Below, one piece after another: positions 7,739 to 18,822 of a stretch of DNA of 64,000 nucleotides. The notes under the pieces were generated by a model. That model was not told where the DNA came from. It saw nothing but the letters and a program-made list of their open reading frames with translations, and searched no databases. Position numbers and translations under genes: made by a program. This stretch comes from Verrucomicrobiaceae bacterium (GTDB lineage Bacteria; Verrucomicrobiota; Verrucomicrobiia; Verrucomicrobiales; Akkermansiaceae). Numbering within the stretch: position 1 is the stretch's first letter; each line of letters starts with the position of its first letter. The DNA lies in NCBI GenBank assembly GCA_027486655.1, contig JAIXOR010000001.1, forward strand, positions 124,001 to 188,000, written 5' to 3'.

Positions 7739-9982
7739 ATGAAATATCGCTTCAGTTCCATTCACGTCGCCAGCACCGCGGCGCTCTTGTCTGCCTCATC
7801 GGCTGTTGCCCTTGATTACCAGTGGAAGGGCACCACCAATGATGTCTGGAACACCAACACCAACTGGCTCTTACAAGGCGGTCCGACAACAACCGCCCCG
7901 ATAACCGGAGGCACCTACACGAATGACCGTCTGCTCATCATGGACGGAACCGGAGTGGATGCCGTTTACAACCCGGGTGCCGGGGTGACCACCACCTTCG
8001 GAGGTGACCGTGGGATCCTGATCGGCACAAGCGGCTTCACCGGGGCCCTGACTGTGCAAAGCGGCATCCTGAGAACCACGGGTGGGACAAACAACCCACT
8101 CATGGCAAACGGAGTGAATGCGACGCTCCTCATCAATGGCGGCACGCTGGATGTGAGCAGCAACAACACCAACTTCCTCCAGATCTTCAACGGCACCGCC
8201 GGAGTACAATCCACCGTGACTATCAGCAATGGCGGCTCGTTCATCGGCAACGGGTTCGATCTGACTTCCAGCCAGAATACGGCAAACAACTCCGGCGTCG
8301 GCGTGATCAACCTGGACGGAGGAACCTTCGCGGTAAGAAAAATCCTACGCACTATCACGGCCGGCACGGGAACCAACACCCTCAATTTCAATGGCGGCGT
8401 GTTGCAGGCCAGAGCGAGCGACACCACGTTTTTCAGCGATCTTTACAACACCACGGCCATCGTGAAATCCGGCGGTGCCAAGGTGGATACGAACGCCTTC
8501 AATATCACCATCGGTGAGATTCTCGCCCACGATTCCGCGCTCGGTGCCACGCTTGATGGCGGACTGGCCAAGACTGGCAGCGGAACACTGACCCTCTCTG
8601 GCGCGAACACCTTCACAGGTGGTACCACCATCAGCAATCCCGACGACACCGGTGGCATCGTCGTCGCCAATGCAGCGGCGCTCGGCACGGGTTCCGTCCT
8701 CGTCAATGGTGCCCAGCAATTCAACCCCTCGCTCGCCGTCAATGGCGGCCTGACCGTGAACAATGCACTGACCCTCAAACGAGGCGTTGGCACTTCCACA
8801 TTCCGGGCCGTCCTCGGACTCGGTGCCGGATCGAACTGGAGCGGCAACGTCACCCTCGACAACACCAGTGCCAACGGATTCGCCGCCATCCTCGCAGGCG
8901 GCACGGACGCAGCCACCGCCAGCGTCGTTTCGGGAAACATCGGATTCAGCACCTTGGGCAGCGCAGCCCAGCCCGCGCTGGTTCTCCGCGGCGGCGGCAG
9001 GACAGGCAAGGTGACCGGCTCCATTTCACTCTCCACCGGCACCGTGCAATTCCTCGATGCCACGCAATGGGAGTTCAGCAATGCATCCAACACCTGGGGA
9101 AAACTTGACATCAATCACGCAAGTGCCATCGCCGCTGTCGGCGCGGTCAACACCCTTTCCTCCACCGGCGTGGTCTCCTCCACCGTCGGCGGAACCCTGA
9201 GACTGAACAATCTGGCTGGCACCACCGCTTACAGCCAGACCATCGCCGGTCTCGACGGAAACGTGAATGTCGGCCTGAGCACCGGAACCGCAACGCTCAC
9301 CCTCAACACCAGCGCCGACCAGTCCTCATCCGGTGTCATTTCCGGAGCCATCAGCCTGGTCAAAAGTGGCTCCGCCAAACAAACCCTCACTGGCACCAAT
9401 ACCTACACCGGCACCACGGCCGTCAACGCCGGAACGCTGGTGATCAACGGCAGCATCTCCACCAGCACCCTCACCACGGTGGCCAGCGGTGCCACTGTCG
9501 CCGGTTCCGGAACCGTCGGAGCCTTGACCGTGCTGGCAGGTGGCTTCGTGGCGCCGGGAAACAGCCCGGGCATTCTCAATGTTGCAGGCAATTACACTCA
9601 ATCCGGAACCTATAGCGCGGAGATCGCCGGACTCACCGCCGGGACCGGCTACGATCAGATCAACGTCACTGGCACGGTGGACATCACCGGCGGAAGCTTG
9701 GCCACGACATTCAGCGGCACCGGATATGCCAACGGCAACCTGCTCTTCATCCTGCTCAACGACGGTGCTGACGCCATCACCGGCACCTTCTCCGGTTTTG
9801 CCCAGGATGCCATCGTGACCAGCTTCGGAGGTTTCGATTGGAAGATCAGCTACAACGCCGATTCCACCGGGAACACGTTCACCGGCGGCAACGACATTGC
9901 GCTCATGGCCGTTCCGGAAGTCTCCTCGGCACTGTTAGGAGGTCTCGGCATGCTCGCCCTGCTGCGCCGCCGCCGGGCCTGA
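7739..9982 (+). CDS. Secreted beta-strand repeat protein with PEP-CTERM-like anchor
   Basis: 747 residues with an N-terminal signal peptide (MKYRFSSIHVASTAALLSAS, cleavage near AVA). The middle is autotransporter-type beta-strand repeat sequence, for example GSGTLTLSGANTFTGGTTIS (about residue 285) and KQTLTGTNTYTGTTAVNAG (about 550). The end has the PEP-CTERM arrangement: VPE, a hydrophobic stretch (SALLGGLGMLALL) and a basic cluster RRRRA, the signal for exosortase-type sorting. The protein is thus predicted to be exported and processed at the envelope. Exosortase is not in the window. It shares a 546-bp module with the upstream gene at the same depth in the protein. It follows that gene by 41 bases and is closed by a terminator-like hairpin. 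Confidence 0.88.
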   Translation: MKYRFSSIHVASTAALLSASSAVALDYQWKGTTNDVWNTNTNWLLQGGPTTTAPITGGTYTNDRLLIMDGTGVDAVYNPGAGVTTTFGGDRGILIGTSGFTGALTVQSGILRTTGGTNNPLMANGVNATLLINGGTLDVSSNNTNFLQIFNGTAGVQSTVTISNGGSFIGNGFDLTSSQNTANNSGVGVINLDGGTFAVRKILRTITAGTGTNTLNFNGGVLQARASDTTFFSDLYNTTAIVKSGGAKVDTNAFNITIGEILAHDSALGATLDGGLAKTGSGTLTLSGANTFTGGTTISNPDDTGGIVVANAAALGTGSVLVNGAQQFNPSLAVNGGLTVNNALTLKRGVGTSTFRAVLGLGAGSNWSGNVTLDNTSANGFAAILAGGTDAATASVVSGNIGFSTLGSAAQPALVLRGGGRTGKVTGSISLSTGTVQFLDATQWEFSNASNTWGKLDINHASAIAAVGAVNTLSSTGVVSSTVGGTLRLNNLAGTTAYSQTIAGLDGNVNVGLSTGTATLTLNTSADQSSSGVISGAISLVKSGSAKQTLTGTNTYTGTTAVNAGTLVINGSISTSTLTTVASGATVAGSGTVGALTVLAGGFVAPGNSPGILNVAGNYTQSGTYSAEIAGLTAGTGYDQINVTGTVDITGGSLATTFSGTGYANGNLLFILLNDGADAITGTFSGFAQDAIVTSFGGFDWKISYNADSTGNTFTGGNDIALMAVPEVSSALLGGLGMLALLRRRRA
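8897..9442 (+). repeat. Near-duplicate coding module, copy 2
   Basis: Partner of 4671-5216, same length and frame. Protein differences are few (for example NAKTGKV versus GGRTGKV, ASGIATVGAANT versus ASAIAAVGAVNT), while flanking residues share little beyond composition. Confidence 0.85.
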
Positions 9983-10004
9983 GCCGGAACTCCGATTCTC
10001 CATC

Positions 10005-10046
10005 ACCCGCCGTGACCGCCCATTCAATGGCGGCTCCGGCGGGTTT
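10005..10046 (+). terminator. Probable terminator after PEP-CTERM gene
   Basis: Outer arms CCCGCCG and CGGCGGG and inner arms CCGCC and GGCGG pair around a cattcaat-type loop, with a three-base internal mismatch, followed by tttgtatt. It lies 22 bases after the stop at 9982 and before the DUF2264 gene, which would then need its own promoter (TTGTAT 10044-10049 and TTAGAT 10068-10073 are a weak candidate). Confidence 0.55.
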
Positions 10047-10083
10047 GTATTCTAGTTCCAAATTCACGTTAGATATTCCGGCC

Positions 10084-12228
10084 ATGCATGATTCTCGATC
10101 TGGAAAACCCGAGGTTTCTTCCCTGCCGGCCCGTCTGGACCGAAGGAGTTTCATGGAACTCTCCATCGTTGCAATGGGTGCTGCGGGACTTGGTGGCAGA
10201 CTGGTTGCGGAAGAACCAGGCACAGCCGTGGCGGCGGATGCCACAATCATAGGTCCCTTCAAAAACGGGCGTCCCGACATGCAACTCTCGCCGTTCACCG
10301 GCATGAACCGCAAGTCCTGGTTGGCATGTGGCAGACACATCCTGGAGGGCGCGTTTTCGCATGTGAAGGGACTGGAGGATCCGATGTTTCTGCCGAAAAT
10401 GCCCGGTCCGGGCTATCCGGAGAACAATGAAACCGCCCCGCGACAACTGCGCAGTGCGGCGATCTTCGAGGCCATTGCACGCACCTTTAATGTGGCCGCT
10501 CCCTTACTGAAAGCGGACCCGGATCTGACCATTTGCGGCATCAGATTGCTGGACTATTACAAGCATCACCTGATGCGCCTTATCACCGACGACCAGTGCG
10601 ACTACTTCATCGGCCGCGCCACGGATTACACGGCACAGGTGCAGCAGACCTGCGAGCTCGGGAATCTCTCGATGTGGTGCCTCATCGCGCCCGAGGCATT
10701 CTGGGATCAACTCGACCAAGGTCAGAAGGACAAGCTTGCCGCCGCTATAGGCCCATGGGCCTTGGGGCACACCTTGCCCCACAATTGGCGATGGTTCAAT
10801 GTGATGATGCTTACCTTCCTCGATCTAACAGGATATCCTGGCGACAAGGAGGCGATGCGCAATCATCTGGAGCATCTCATCGTCCTACATGCCGGCGATG
10901 GCTGGTATCGCGACACCGGATACGACTACTACACCGCCCACGTGTTTCACCTGTATGGAGCCATTTGGAGCAGTCGCTACGGAAGCAAGCATCTGCCCGG
11001 ACACGCCGCCGCCCTGGACCGACAGTTCGGGGCGTTCCTCCATCACTATCCACAGATATTCAGCCGCGAGGGCCACGTGATCATGATGGGCCGCAGCGCG
11101 CTCTATCGTCTCGGGGCGAGCGCCGGAATGGCGGCCGCGCAATTCAGTAAGGAAAGCGATCCGTTTCTAACACCCGGTCACGCGCGGCGCATCGCGTCAG
11201 CCGCATTGCTGCAGTTCGTCACCCATCCGGAGTTTTTCCAGATGGGCATCCCCGCGCTGGGATTCTATGGGCCGTTTCCCGCCGCCATCCAGGGATACAG
11301 TTGTTCCGCCAGCCCGTATTGGATGTTTCTCGGTTTCTCCTGCCTCACGCTTCCGGAGGATCACCCGTTCTGGTCGTCTCGCGAAGAAATGGGCTTCTGG
11401 GAAAACATCGCGCCCGATTCCGCTCGAACCGAGTTCTGGCCGGGACCGGGTTTCCTGGTCACCAATCACGGACCCTCCGGTACGACCGATGTCAGACCCG
11501 GAAAAATCAACAACCGGGACCCCAACTACTCGCGTCTCGTGTATAACTCCGCCTTCCCATGGTCGGCGGACGGTCCCACCGCGATCTCCAATGCCATCAC
11601 GTTGCTGGATGAAGGAGGCAAGGCAATCCTGCCCATGCACGTCAGCCTCGCCGGTTACAGGCAGGGCGTGCTTTATCGCCAAGCGGTTTTCCCAGGCCAT
11701 CTGCCGCCTTCGGTGGACATGGCAACGATCCCCATTCCCGGTGGAGAAATCCGGGTGGACCGCTTCCGCCGACTGCGCCCCGCCAAGCTGACGGTCGGTC
11801 ACTTCGCGATACCCCATAGCGGTGGAAAAAGTCCGATCATCCGCAGATTTGATGCCGAAAACCACCCTTGCATCGTGGCCGCCATTCCGGGACGTCAACT
11901 GGCCCTTACGATCTATCAGGATTGGGACAGGCTGGAAACCGTCGTCCATCAAAACACCCATCCAGAGGCGAAGGAATGCACCATACTCCACGCCACGCGC
12001 ACCGATCCGCCACAACCCGCTTGCCCGCTCGTGCTTTGTATTTCCATCCTCCTGCACCGTGCCGACGACAAGACATGGGCACCACGGGAACTCCAGCCGA
12101 TCGCGTCCGTGATGCCGCTCGTATCCGGTGGCAGTCCAGCCCTCTGCGGAATCCGTATCCGCCTGCGCGACGGGACAGAGGTTCCAGTCGCCTTCGGCGA
12201 CATCGATGGATGCAACTCGACCTGGTAA
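10084..12228 (+). CDS. Tat-exported DUF2264 protein, probable polysaccharide-active enzyme
   Basis: 714 residues from ATG 10084, chosen because it clears the upstream gene and puts a twin-arginine motif near the N-terminus (LDRRSFMELS at residues 19-28, then a hydrophobic AMGAAGLGG). Residues about 60-420 match the DUF2264 family: alpha-helical, with MWCLIAPEAFWDQLDQ, LPHNWRWFNVMMLTFLDLTG and GDGWYRDTGYDYYTAHVFHL. Residues about 430-714 are a beta-rich second half. DUF2264 proteins often sit in plant or algal polysaccharide loci, and the fold recalls alpha/alpha-toroid hydrolases or lyases, but no substrate can be named. It is convergent with rpoD and shares the block with two exoproteins and the regulator. 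Confidence 0.82.
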   Translation: MHDSRSGKPEVSSLPARLDRRSFMELSIVAMGAAGLGGRLVAEEPGTAVAADATIIGPFKNGRPDMQLSPFTGMNRKSWLACGRHILEGAFSHVKGLEDPMFLPKMPGPGYPENNETAPRQLRSAAIFEAIARTFNVAAPLLKADPDLTICGIRLLDYYKHHLMRLITDDQCDYFIGRATDYTAQVQQTCELGNLSMWCLIAPEAFWDQLDQGQKDKLAAAIGPWALGHTLPHNWRWFNVMMLTFLDLTGYPGDKEAMRNHLEHLIVLHAGDGWYRDTGYDYYTAHVFHLYGAIWSSRYGSKHLPGHAAALDRQFGAFLHHYPQIFSREGHVIMMGRSALYRLGASAGMAAAQFSKESDPFLTPGHARRIASAALLQFVTHPEFFQMGIPALGFYGPFPAAIQGYSCSASPYWMFLGFSCLTLPEDHPFWSSREEMGFWENIAPDSARTEFWPGPGFLVTNHGPSGTTDVRPGKINNRDPNYSRLVYNSAFPWSADGPTAISNAITLLDEGGKAILPMHVSLAGYRQGVLYRQAVFPGHLPPSVDMATIPIPGGEIRVDRFRRLRPAKLTVGHFAIPHSGGKSPIIRRFDAENHPCIVAAIPGRQLALTIYQDWDRLETVVHQNTHPEAKECTILHATRTDPPQPACPLVLCISILLHRADDKTWAPRELQPIASVMPLVSGGSPALCGIRIRLRDGTEVPVAFGDIDGCNSTW

Positions 12229-12281
12229 ATCGTTGTTCGTAGCCCACCGATTGAAGTGGGAAAGGAACCAGCGGCCGCCAA

Positions 12282-14324
<2,043 letters not shown>

Positions 14325-14581
14325 GGAGTGAATGCGCTTTGGTCGGGAAATCAGGATACACCTCGCCCAGTCTATGGGCACTGCGGAAAAACCGCGGGCG
14401 GGCGGAATGAAATGACGGAGGGGAGGTGCGTCAAGTCCTTTCTTTTCAGGATTTTCCGCGGTTTCGCCGGGGGGCTCCCGACGTTCAGGGATTCTTTAGA
14501 TTTTGCCCGCCTCGGGGGCCCGGCGTGACGGTGCATCCGGAGGGTTTGGAAAGGGGCTGGAAAATTTCTTTCACTGGTGGA
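14325..14581. other. rpoD-rpmH divergent spacer
   Basis: No gene is seen. It must hold the leftward rpoD promoter. On the minus strand TTGACG (14434-14429) is a plausible -35, but the matching -10 is poor. The rest is GC-rich with a short AT patch (ttctttagattttgc). Confidence 0.4.
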
Positions 14582-14609
14582 TTGACAAGGTGGGTTCCGT
14601 CCCTAGAGT
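14582..14609 (+). promoter_or_regulatory. rpmH promoter
   Basis: TTGACA (14582-14587), 16-base spacer, TAGAGT (14604-14609), followed by a GC-rich start region (tcgcgccccgagccgcg). The start codon of rpmH is 57 bases downstream. The rpsL promoter has the same form with the same cctaga block. Confidence 0.65.
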
Positions 14610-14665
14610 TCGCGCCCCGAGCCGCGCGGCGGTCGGGTTCCCAACTTTTCAAAGAGTCTCCAGCC

Positions 14666-14848
14666 ATGAGCAAACGCACTTACCAGCCCTCCAAGCGCAC
14701 CCGCAAGCAGCAGTTCGGATTCCGCGCCCGCATGGCGACCAAGGCCGGCCGCGATCTTCTCCGCCGTCGTCGTCAGAAGGGCCGCAAGCGCCTGGTGCCG
14801 AAGGGTGTTGAGATTCCCTTCAAGCGCCACACCACGCAGCACGGTTGA
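14666..14848 (+). CDS. rpmH: 50S ribosomal protein L34
   Basis: 60 residues beginning [20 protein letters not shown], followed by [20 protein letters not shown], the L34 core. It binds 23S rRNA in the large subunit. Family members are usually about 44-50 residues; here a basic tail ([19 protein letters not shown]) extends the end. It heads the rpmH-rnpA-yidD-yidC cluster found in most bacteria, with dnaA not adjacent. A good promoter lies just upstream. Confidence 0.95.
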   Translation: MSKRTYQPSKRTRKQQFGFRARMATKAGRDLLRRRRQKGRKRLVPKGVEIPFKRHTTQHG

Positions 14849-14892
14849 TCCGCTGGTGATCGCCTTGTGGCGGGCCCTCGTGCCATCCATCC

Positions 14893-15258
14893 ATGCGACT
14901 TCCCAGGAAATGCAGCATGAAGGAGCGTGCGGACTTCGCACGGGTCAAGAAAACCGGTCGGGCGAAAGCCGGCCGGTTTGTCATTTTAAGCACGCTTGAG
15001 GACGAGTCGCTCGCCTCGTTGATGACCGGGTTCATCACCACCAAACGGAGCGGCAAGGCACACGATCGCAATCGGTTGCGCCGTCGTTTCCGTTCTCTGG
15101 TGCAGGCTCATGCACCGGCATTTGGGGAAATCCGCCGCTATCTGGTCACGATCGCGCGGCCGGGAGCCGCACAGGCGACATTTGAGGAGCTGGAGGCCGA
15201 TTGGCTCCGGCAGGCCCGTCGCCTCGGGTTGCTGAAGGGTCCGGAGGTGGGTTCGTGA
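14893..15258 (+). CDS. rnpA: Ribonuclease P protein component
   Basis: 121 residues. The small basic protein binds the RNase P RNA and helps it cleave 5' leaders from precursor tRNAs. Hallmarks are LPRKCSMKERADFARVKKTG near the start and the arginine-rich helix KAHDRNRLRRRFRSLV (RNR-type motif) at about residues 55-71. It starts 44 bases after rpmH and its TGA overlaps the GTG of yidD by four bases. The RNA subunit gene is not in the window. Confidence 0.95.
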   Translation: MRLPRKCSMKERADFARVKKTGRAKAGRFVILSTLEDESLASLMTGFITTKRSGKAHDRNRLRRRFRSLVQAHAPAFGEIRRYLVTIARPGAAQATFEELEADWLRQARRLGLLKGPEVGS

Positions 15259-15560
15259 TTTCTGCCATCCTGAGTGCATTGATCCGTGTTTGCATTCGCA
15301 TTTACCAGCGCGTGCTCAATCCGATGATCAAGTTCACGGCCGGTCCCGGCGCGGGGTGCCGCTTCACGCCGACCTGTTCGAATTACTTTCTGCAGGCCGT
15401 GGAGGCTCATGGGCCGTTCCGTGGATCCTGGATGGGAATTTGCCGGATTTTCCGCTGTCATCCATGGGGGGGCAGTGGTTATGACCCCGTCCGTCCGGCG
15501 CGGGATTCCGGCGGAACCTCGCCAAGCAGGCCTCAATCCGAACCTTCCTCCCGCTCCTAA
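15255..15560 (+). CDS. yidD: Membrane protein insertion efficiency factor YidD
   Basis: 101 residues. GTG 15255 is chosen because it overlaps the rnpA stop (GTGA) and starts the family core ISAILSALIRVCIRIYQRVL. The diagnostic CRFTPTCSNYFLQAVEAHG and CRIFRCHPWGGSGYDPV motifs are complete. YidD is a small amphipathic inner-membrane-associated protein that assists YidC; its exact role is still poorly defined. The last ~20 residues (SGGTSPSRPQSEPSSRS) are a variable tail. yidC begins 18 bases later. Confidence 0.94.
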   Translation: MISAILSALIRVCIRIYQRVLNPMIKFTAGPGAGCRFTPTCSNYFLQAVEAHGPFRGSWMGICRIFRCHPWGGSGYDPVRPARDSGGTSPSRPQSEPSSRS

Positions 15561-15578
15561 CACTTTCCAACCGCATCC

Positions 15579-17432
15579 ATGTACGATCGTAAAACCTGGG
15601 TAGTCCTCGCCATTTGCGGCGGCCTGCTCGCAGCCAACATCTATTACTCGGCCCAGACCCAGAAGGCGCAGGCCGTGGCAAGGGCAAAAGAGGAGGCCCA
15701 AAAGAAGGCACACGCCGCAGCCGAAGGCCTTGTCAATGAAACCAACGCCGCACTCACGGTGGAGCCGCCTCCGCCTCCGACCGAGGAAAAGCTGGTGGTC
15801 TTGAAAAATGACCGGATCGCCTTCACCCTCACCAACGTCGGGGGTGGTGTGAAATTCGCCGAGCTTCAGGACGAATTCGAGGTCGGTAGCCGGATCAACA
15901 AGGTGCAGGTGAACCGCTTCGGCGCGGGCCCGATCGGGGCGATCGCCGGGCTCGGTGACTCGTTGGAGAACGTGCCGTATGCCTACAAACCGGAAGACTC
16001 GGAGGAAGGGCGCAAGGCCGTGTTTATCGCCAAGCTCCCATCCGGGCTGATCGCCAAGAAAACCTTCACGCTCAATTCCGGAAATGAGCCCGGTGCGGCC
16101 TACCTTCTGGACTTCACACTGGATATCGAGAACTCAGCGGCCACGGCGCTGAATCTCGGGCAGTGGAGCATTTTCCTGGGGGAGGCCTCGCCGCTCTACC
16201 AGGCGGAGGTTCCCCAGCAGACCGGCTTCTTCCGCCGGGAGAGCGGCAAGATCCACTTCATTGACGGCAGTTCGTTCAAGGGTGGTTGGTTTTCGTCGGC
16301 CAAGTCCGTGATCAACAGCGGGGAAGGGGAGACGATCGAGTTCGCAGGGGTGACAAACCAGTTTTTCGCCACCGTGCTGCGTCCGGAGAAACCGATGGGG
16401 GCCTCGATGTGGGCGCGCTCCGCCCAGGTCAATCTGCCGAAAGGCACCGCTCCGGTCACCTCGGTGAGCGCCGGTCTCAGACTGCCCGCCGGCGAGATCA
16501 AGCCGGCCGAGAAAAAGTCGTTCAACTACCGTGTGTTCATCGGCCCGAAGCACAATCCTCTGCTCCGCAAGATGGACAAGCACTGGGGAGACGGATGGGG
16601 AGACGTGATGCAGTACGGCTGGTTCTGGTTCGTCTCGCGCCCTCTCAATTTCCTGCTCAACACCTACCACAACTGGCTCGATGGCGCAGCCAGCAAGTGG
16701 TCCTGGGGGCTGGCCATCATCCTGCTTACGATCACCGTCCGCTTTGTGATCTGGCCGCTGCACGCCAAGTCGACGCACACGATGAAGCGCATGGCCAAGC
16801 TCAAGCCCGAGATGGACAAGCTCAAGGAGCGCTATCCGGATGACCCGAACAAGCTCAACACCGAGATGATGGGCCTCTACCGGAAGTATGGCATCAACCC
16901 TCTGGGCGGCTGCCTTCCGATGTTCATCCAGATCCCGATCTTCTTCGGTTTCTACCGGATGTTGCAGTATGCCGTGGAACTCCGCGGCCAGGGTTTCCTG
17001 TGGGTGGACGATCTTTCGCAACCGGACACGCTCATGCATCTCGCCGGCGTTCCGATCAACATCCTGCCGGTGGTGATGGCGATTTCAAGTTTCCTGCAGA
17101 TCAAGATGACTCCGATGACGGGCGACAAGATGCAGCAGCGCATCATCATGTTCATGCCCTTCATGTTCTTCTTCTTCTGCTACAACTTCGCCTCGGCCCT
17201 CGCGCTTTATTGGACCACCCAGAACATCTTCTCGATCGGCCAGACCTGGCTGATGAACAAGGTGCCCGAGCCCGAGCTCAAACCTGTGAAAGGTGCCGGC
17301 AAATCCTGGGTCCAGCGCATGGCTGAAAAACAGGCGGAAGCCCAACGCCTGCTAAAGGCGCGCGGTGCGCAGGGCGAGCCCCGGGACGTGACTCCAGACA
17401 AGAAGAAGCGCCCCCCGCGCACCGGTGGCTGA
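15579..17432 (+). CDS. yidC: Membrane protein insertase YidC
   Basis: 617 residues. It inserts and folds inner-membrane proteins, alone or with SecYEG. A first membrane segment (TWVVLAICGGLLAANIYYSA, about 6-25) is followed by the large periplasmic P1 domain (about 60-345). The conserved Oxa1/YidC core occupies about 370-560 (WGLAIILLTITVRFVIWPLH, YRKYGINPLGGCLPMFIQIP, FMPFMFFFFCYNFASALALY). The basic C-terminus (KKKRPPRTGG) is typical of ribosome-binding tails. Length and order are normal for a Gram-negative YidC. It ends 15 bases from the convergent pyrD. Confidence 0.96.
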   Translation: MYDRKTWVVLAICGGLLAANIYYSAQTQKAQAVARAKEEAQKKAHAAAEGLVNETNAALTVEPPPPPTEEKLVVLKNDRIAFTLTNVGGGVKFAELQDEFEVGSRINKVQVNRFGAGPIGAIAGLGDSLENVPYAYKPEDSEEGRKAVFIAKLPSGLIAKKTFTLNSGNEPGAAYLLDFTLDIENSAATALNLGQWSIFLGEASPLYQAEVPQQTGFFRRESGKIHFIDGSSFKGGWFSSAKSVINSGEGETIEFAGVTNQFFATVLRPEKPMGASMWARSAQVNLPKGTAPVTSVSAGLRLPAGEIKPAEKKSFNYRVFIGPKHNPLLRKMDKHWGDGWGDVMQYGWFWFVSRPLNFLLNTYHNWLDGAASKWSWGLAIILLTITVRFVIWPLHAKSTHTMKRMAKLKPEMDKLKERYPDDPNKLNTEMMGLYRKYGINPLGGCLPMFIQIPIFFGFYRMLQYAVELRGQGFLWVDDLSQPDTLMHLAGVPINILPVVMAISSFLQIKMTPMTGDKMQQRIIMFMPFMFFFFCYNFASALALYWTTQNIFSIGQTWLMNKVPEPELKPVKGAGKSWVQRMAEKQAEAQRLLKARGAQGEPRDVTPDKKKRPPRTGG

Positions 17433-17447
17433 AGCATTCCGGAGGCC

Positions 17448-18503
17448 TCAGAGACAGCGGGCCAAATCGCGGACCAGCGATGGCCCCTGATAGATGAAAG
17501 AGGTGTAGATCTGCACGAGACTAGCACCTCGGCGCAGTTTCTCCCGAGCTTGATCGAGGTTTGAGACGCCGCCCACGCCAATGATCGGAATGCGTCCCGC
17601 GAGATGGCTGGCAAAGGCCTCGAGCACTTCGTTGCTTTTCTCGAAAACCGGTGGCCCGGAAAGCCCTCCGGCCTCGGTCGCCTTCGGATGATCCGCGACG
17701 GCGGACCGATCCAGAGTGGTGTTCGTGGCGATCAGCCCGTCCAGGCCGCCGTTGAGAAACACATCGCTGAGGTCCCGGATGTGGGCGGCATCGAGGTCCG
17801 GCGCGACCTTGAAGAGGAGGGGCACCCGCCGACCGTGCTCTTCGGCCAGTTTTTCCTGCTCCTTCTTGAGCGTCTCCAGAAGGCGGGCGCTTGCCTCCGC
17901 ACCCTGAAGGTCCCGGAGCCCCGGCGTGTTCGGGGATGAGAGGTTGACGGCGATGTAACCGGCCACCGGATAAGCGGCACGCAGACAGGCCAGGTAATCC
18001 GAAGCCGCATCCTCGTTTGGCGTGTCCTTGTTCTTGCCAATGTTGAAACCGATGACGCCATCAAAGGTCTTCGATCGCAGCACGTTCCTCACTCCTTCCT
18101 CGATGCCCGGGTTGTTGAAGCCCATCCGGTTGATGATCGCCTCATGCGGGACCAGCCTGAAGAGCCGGGGCTTGGGGTTCCCCCCTTGCGGACGCGGGGT
18201 GATCGTGCCGATTTCGATCGATCCGAAGCCGAGTCTGCCAAGGGCGTCGATGGTGTTTCCCTCTTTGTCGAGCCCGGCGGCAAGGCCGATGCGATTCGGA
18301 AACTTGAGCCCCATGATTTCCACCGGAGCCACCCATTCGTCCACCGGACAGGTCAGTGCGAGCAAACCGAGTTTCTCCGCCGTCCTGAGACAGGACATGC
18401 TGAGATGATGAGCCTTTTCCGGATCCAGGCGGAAGAGCCCGGCCTTCATGATGGGATAAATCGCGTCGAACACAGACAGATCGTGAAATCGGCGCCGCTC
18501 CAT
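17448..18503 (-). CDS. pyrD: Dihydroorotate dehydrogenase, class 2 (quinone)
   Basis: 351 residues from ATG 18503 (MERRRFHDLSVFDAIYPIMK); an in-frame start 22 codons upstream adds an unlikely segment. It oxidises dihydroorotate to orotate at the inner membrane, the fourth step of pyrimidine synthesis, passing electrons to quinone through FMN. The N-terminal helical membrane-associating part (AGLFRLDPEKAHHLS) marks class 2. Core motifs are GLAAGLDKEGNTIDALGRLG, GTITPRPQGGNPKPRLFRL, the catalytic-serine loop NLSSPNTPGLRDLQ, and the FMN phosphate motif IIGVGGVSNLDQAREKLRRG. Transcribed towards yidC. Confidence 0.95.
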   Translation of the reverse strand: MERRRFHDLSVFDAIYPIMKAGLFRLDPEKAHHLSMSCLRTAEKLGLLALTCPVDEWVAPVEIMGLKFPNRIGLAAGLDKEGNTIDALGRLGFGSIEIGTITPRPQGGNPKPRLFRLVPHEAIINRMGFNNPGIEEGVRNVLRSKTFDGVIGFNIGKNKDTPNEDAASDYLACLRAAYPVAGYIAVNLSSPNTPGLRDLQGAEASARLLETLKKEQEKLAEEHGRRVPLLFKVAPDLDAAHIRDLSDVFLNGGLDGLIATNTTLDRSAVADHPKATEAGGLSGPPVFEKSNEVLEAFASHLAGRIPIIGVGGVSNLDQAREKLRRGASLVQIYTSFIYQGPSLVRDLARCL

Positions 18504-18822
18504 GTCGAACCCCGGTTTCTGGAATTCTTCGGCCGACCTTGTCTCAGTTTCAACAGTTGGACGCGTCAAATTGTCTCAATCCATGGGCACTTTGGTTGCC
18601 GGATCCACTGGGTCGGCAGGCGTCGACAAAATAGGCATTGATAATCAACGACTTTTGAATCCAACCCAACGGGCACAGGGATTGCTCGACAGTTTTGTGG
18701 TTCGCCACCAATTCCAAAATCGATTCATTTTGTATTTACTTTTTAACCACAATGAAGGTATTTTCAAAGAAATGGGAATAAAACGTTCCCGGTGACGTTC
18801 AACCAATCAACCCCACACGACC
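18504..18822. other. Intergenic region, AT-rich, upstream of second sigma gene
   Basis: 319 bases between divergent pyrD and the sigma gene; no gene seen. The right half (about 18640-18790) is notably AT-rich for this window (ttttgtatttactttttaac, aaggtattttcaaag) and probably contains the sigma gene's promoter and leader. TTTACT followed 18 bases later by TATTTT is one weak candidate. Confidence 0.4.
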
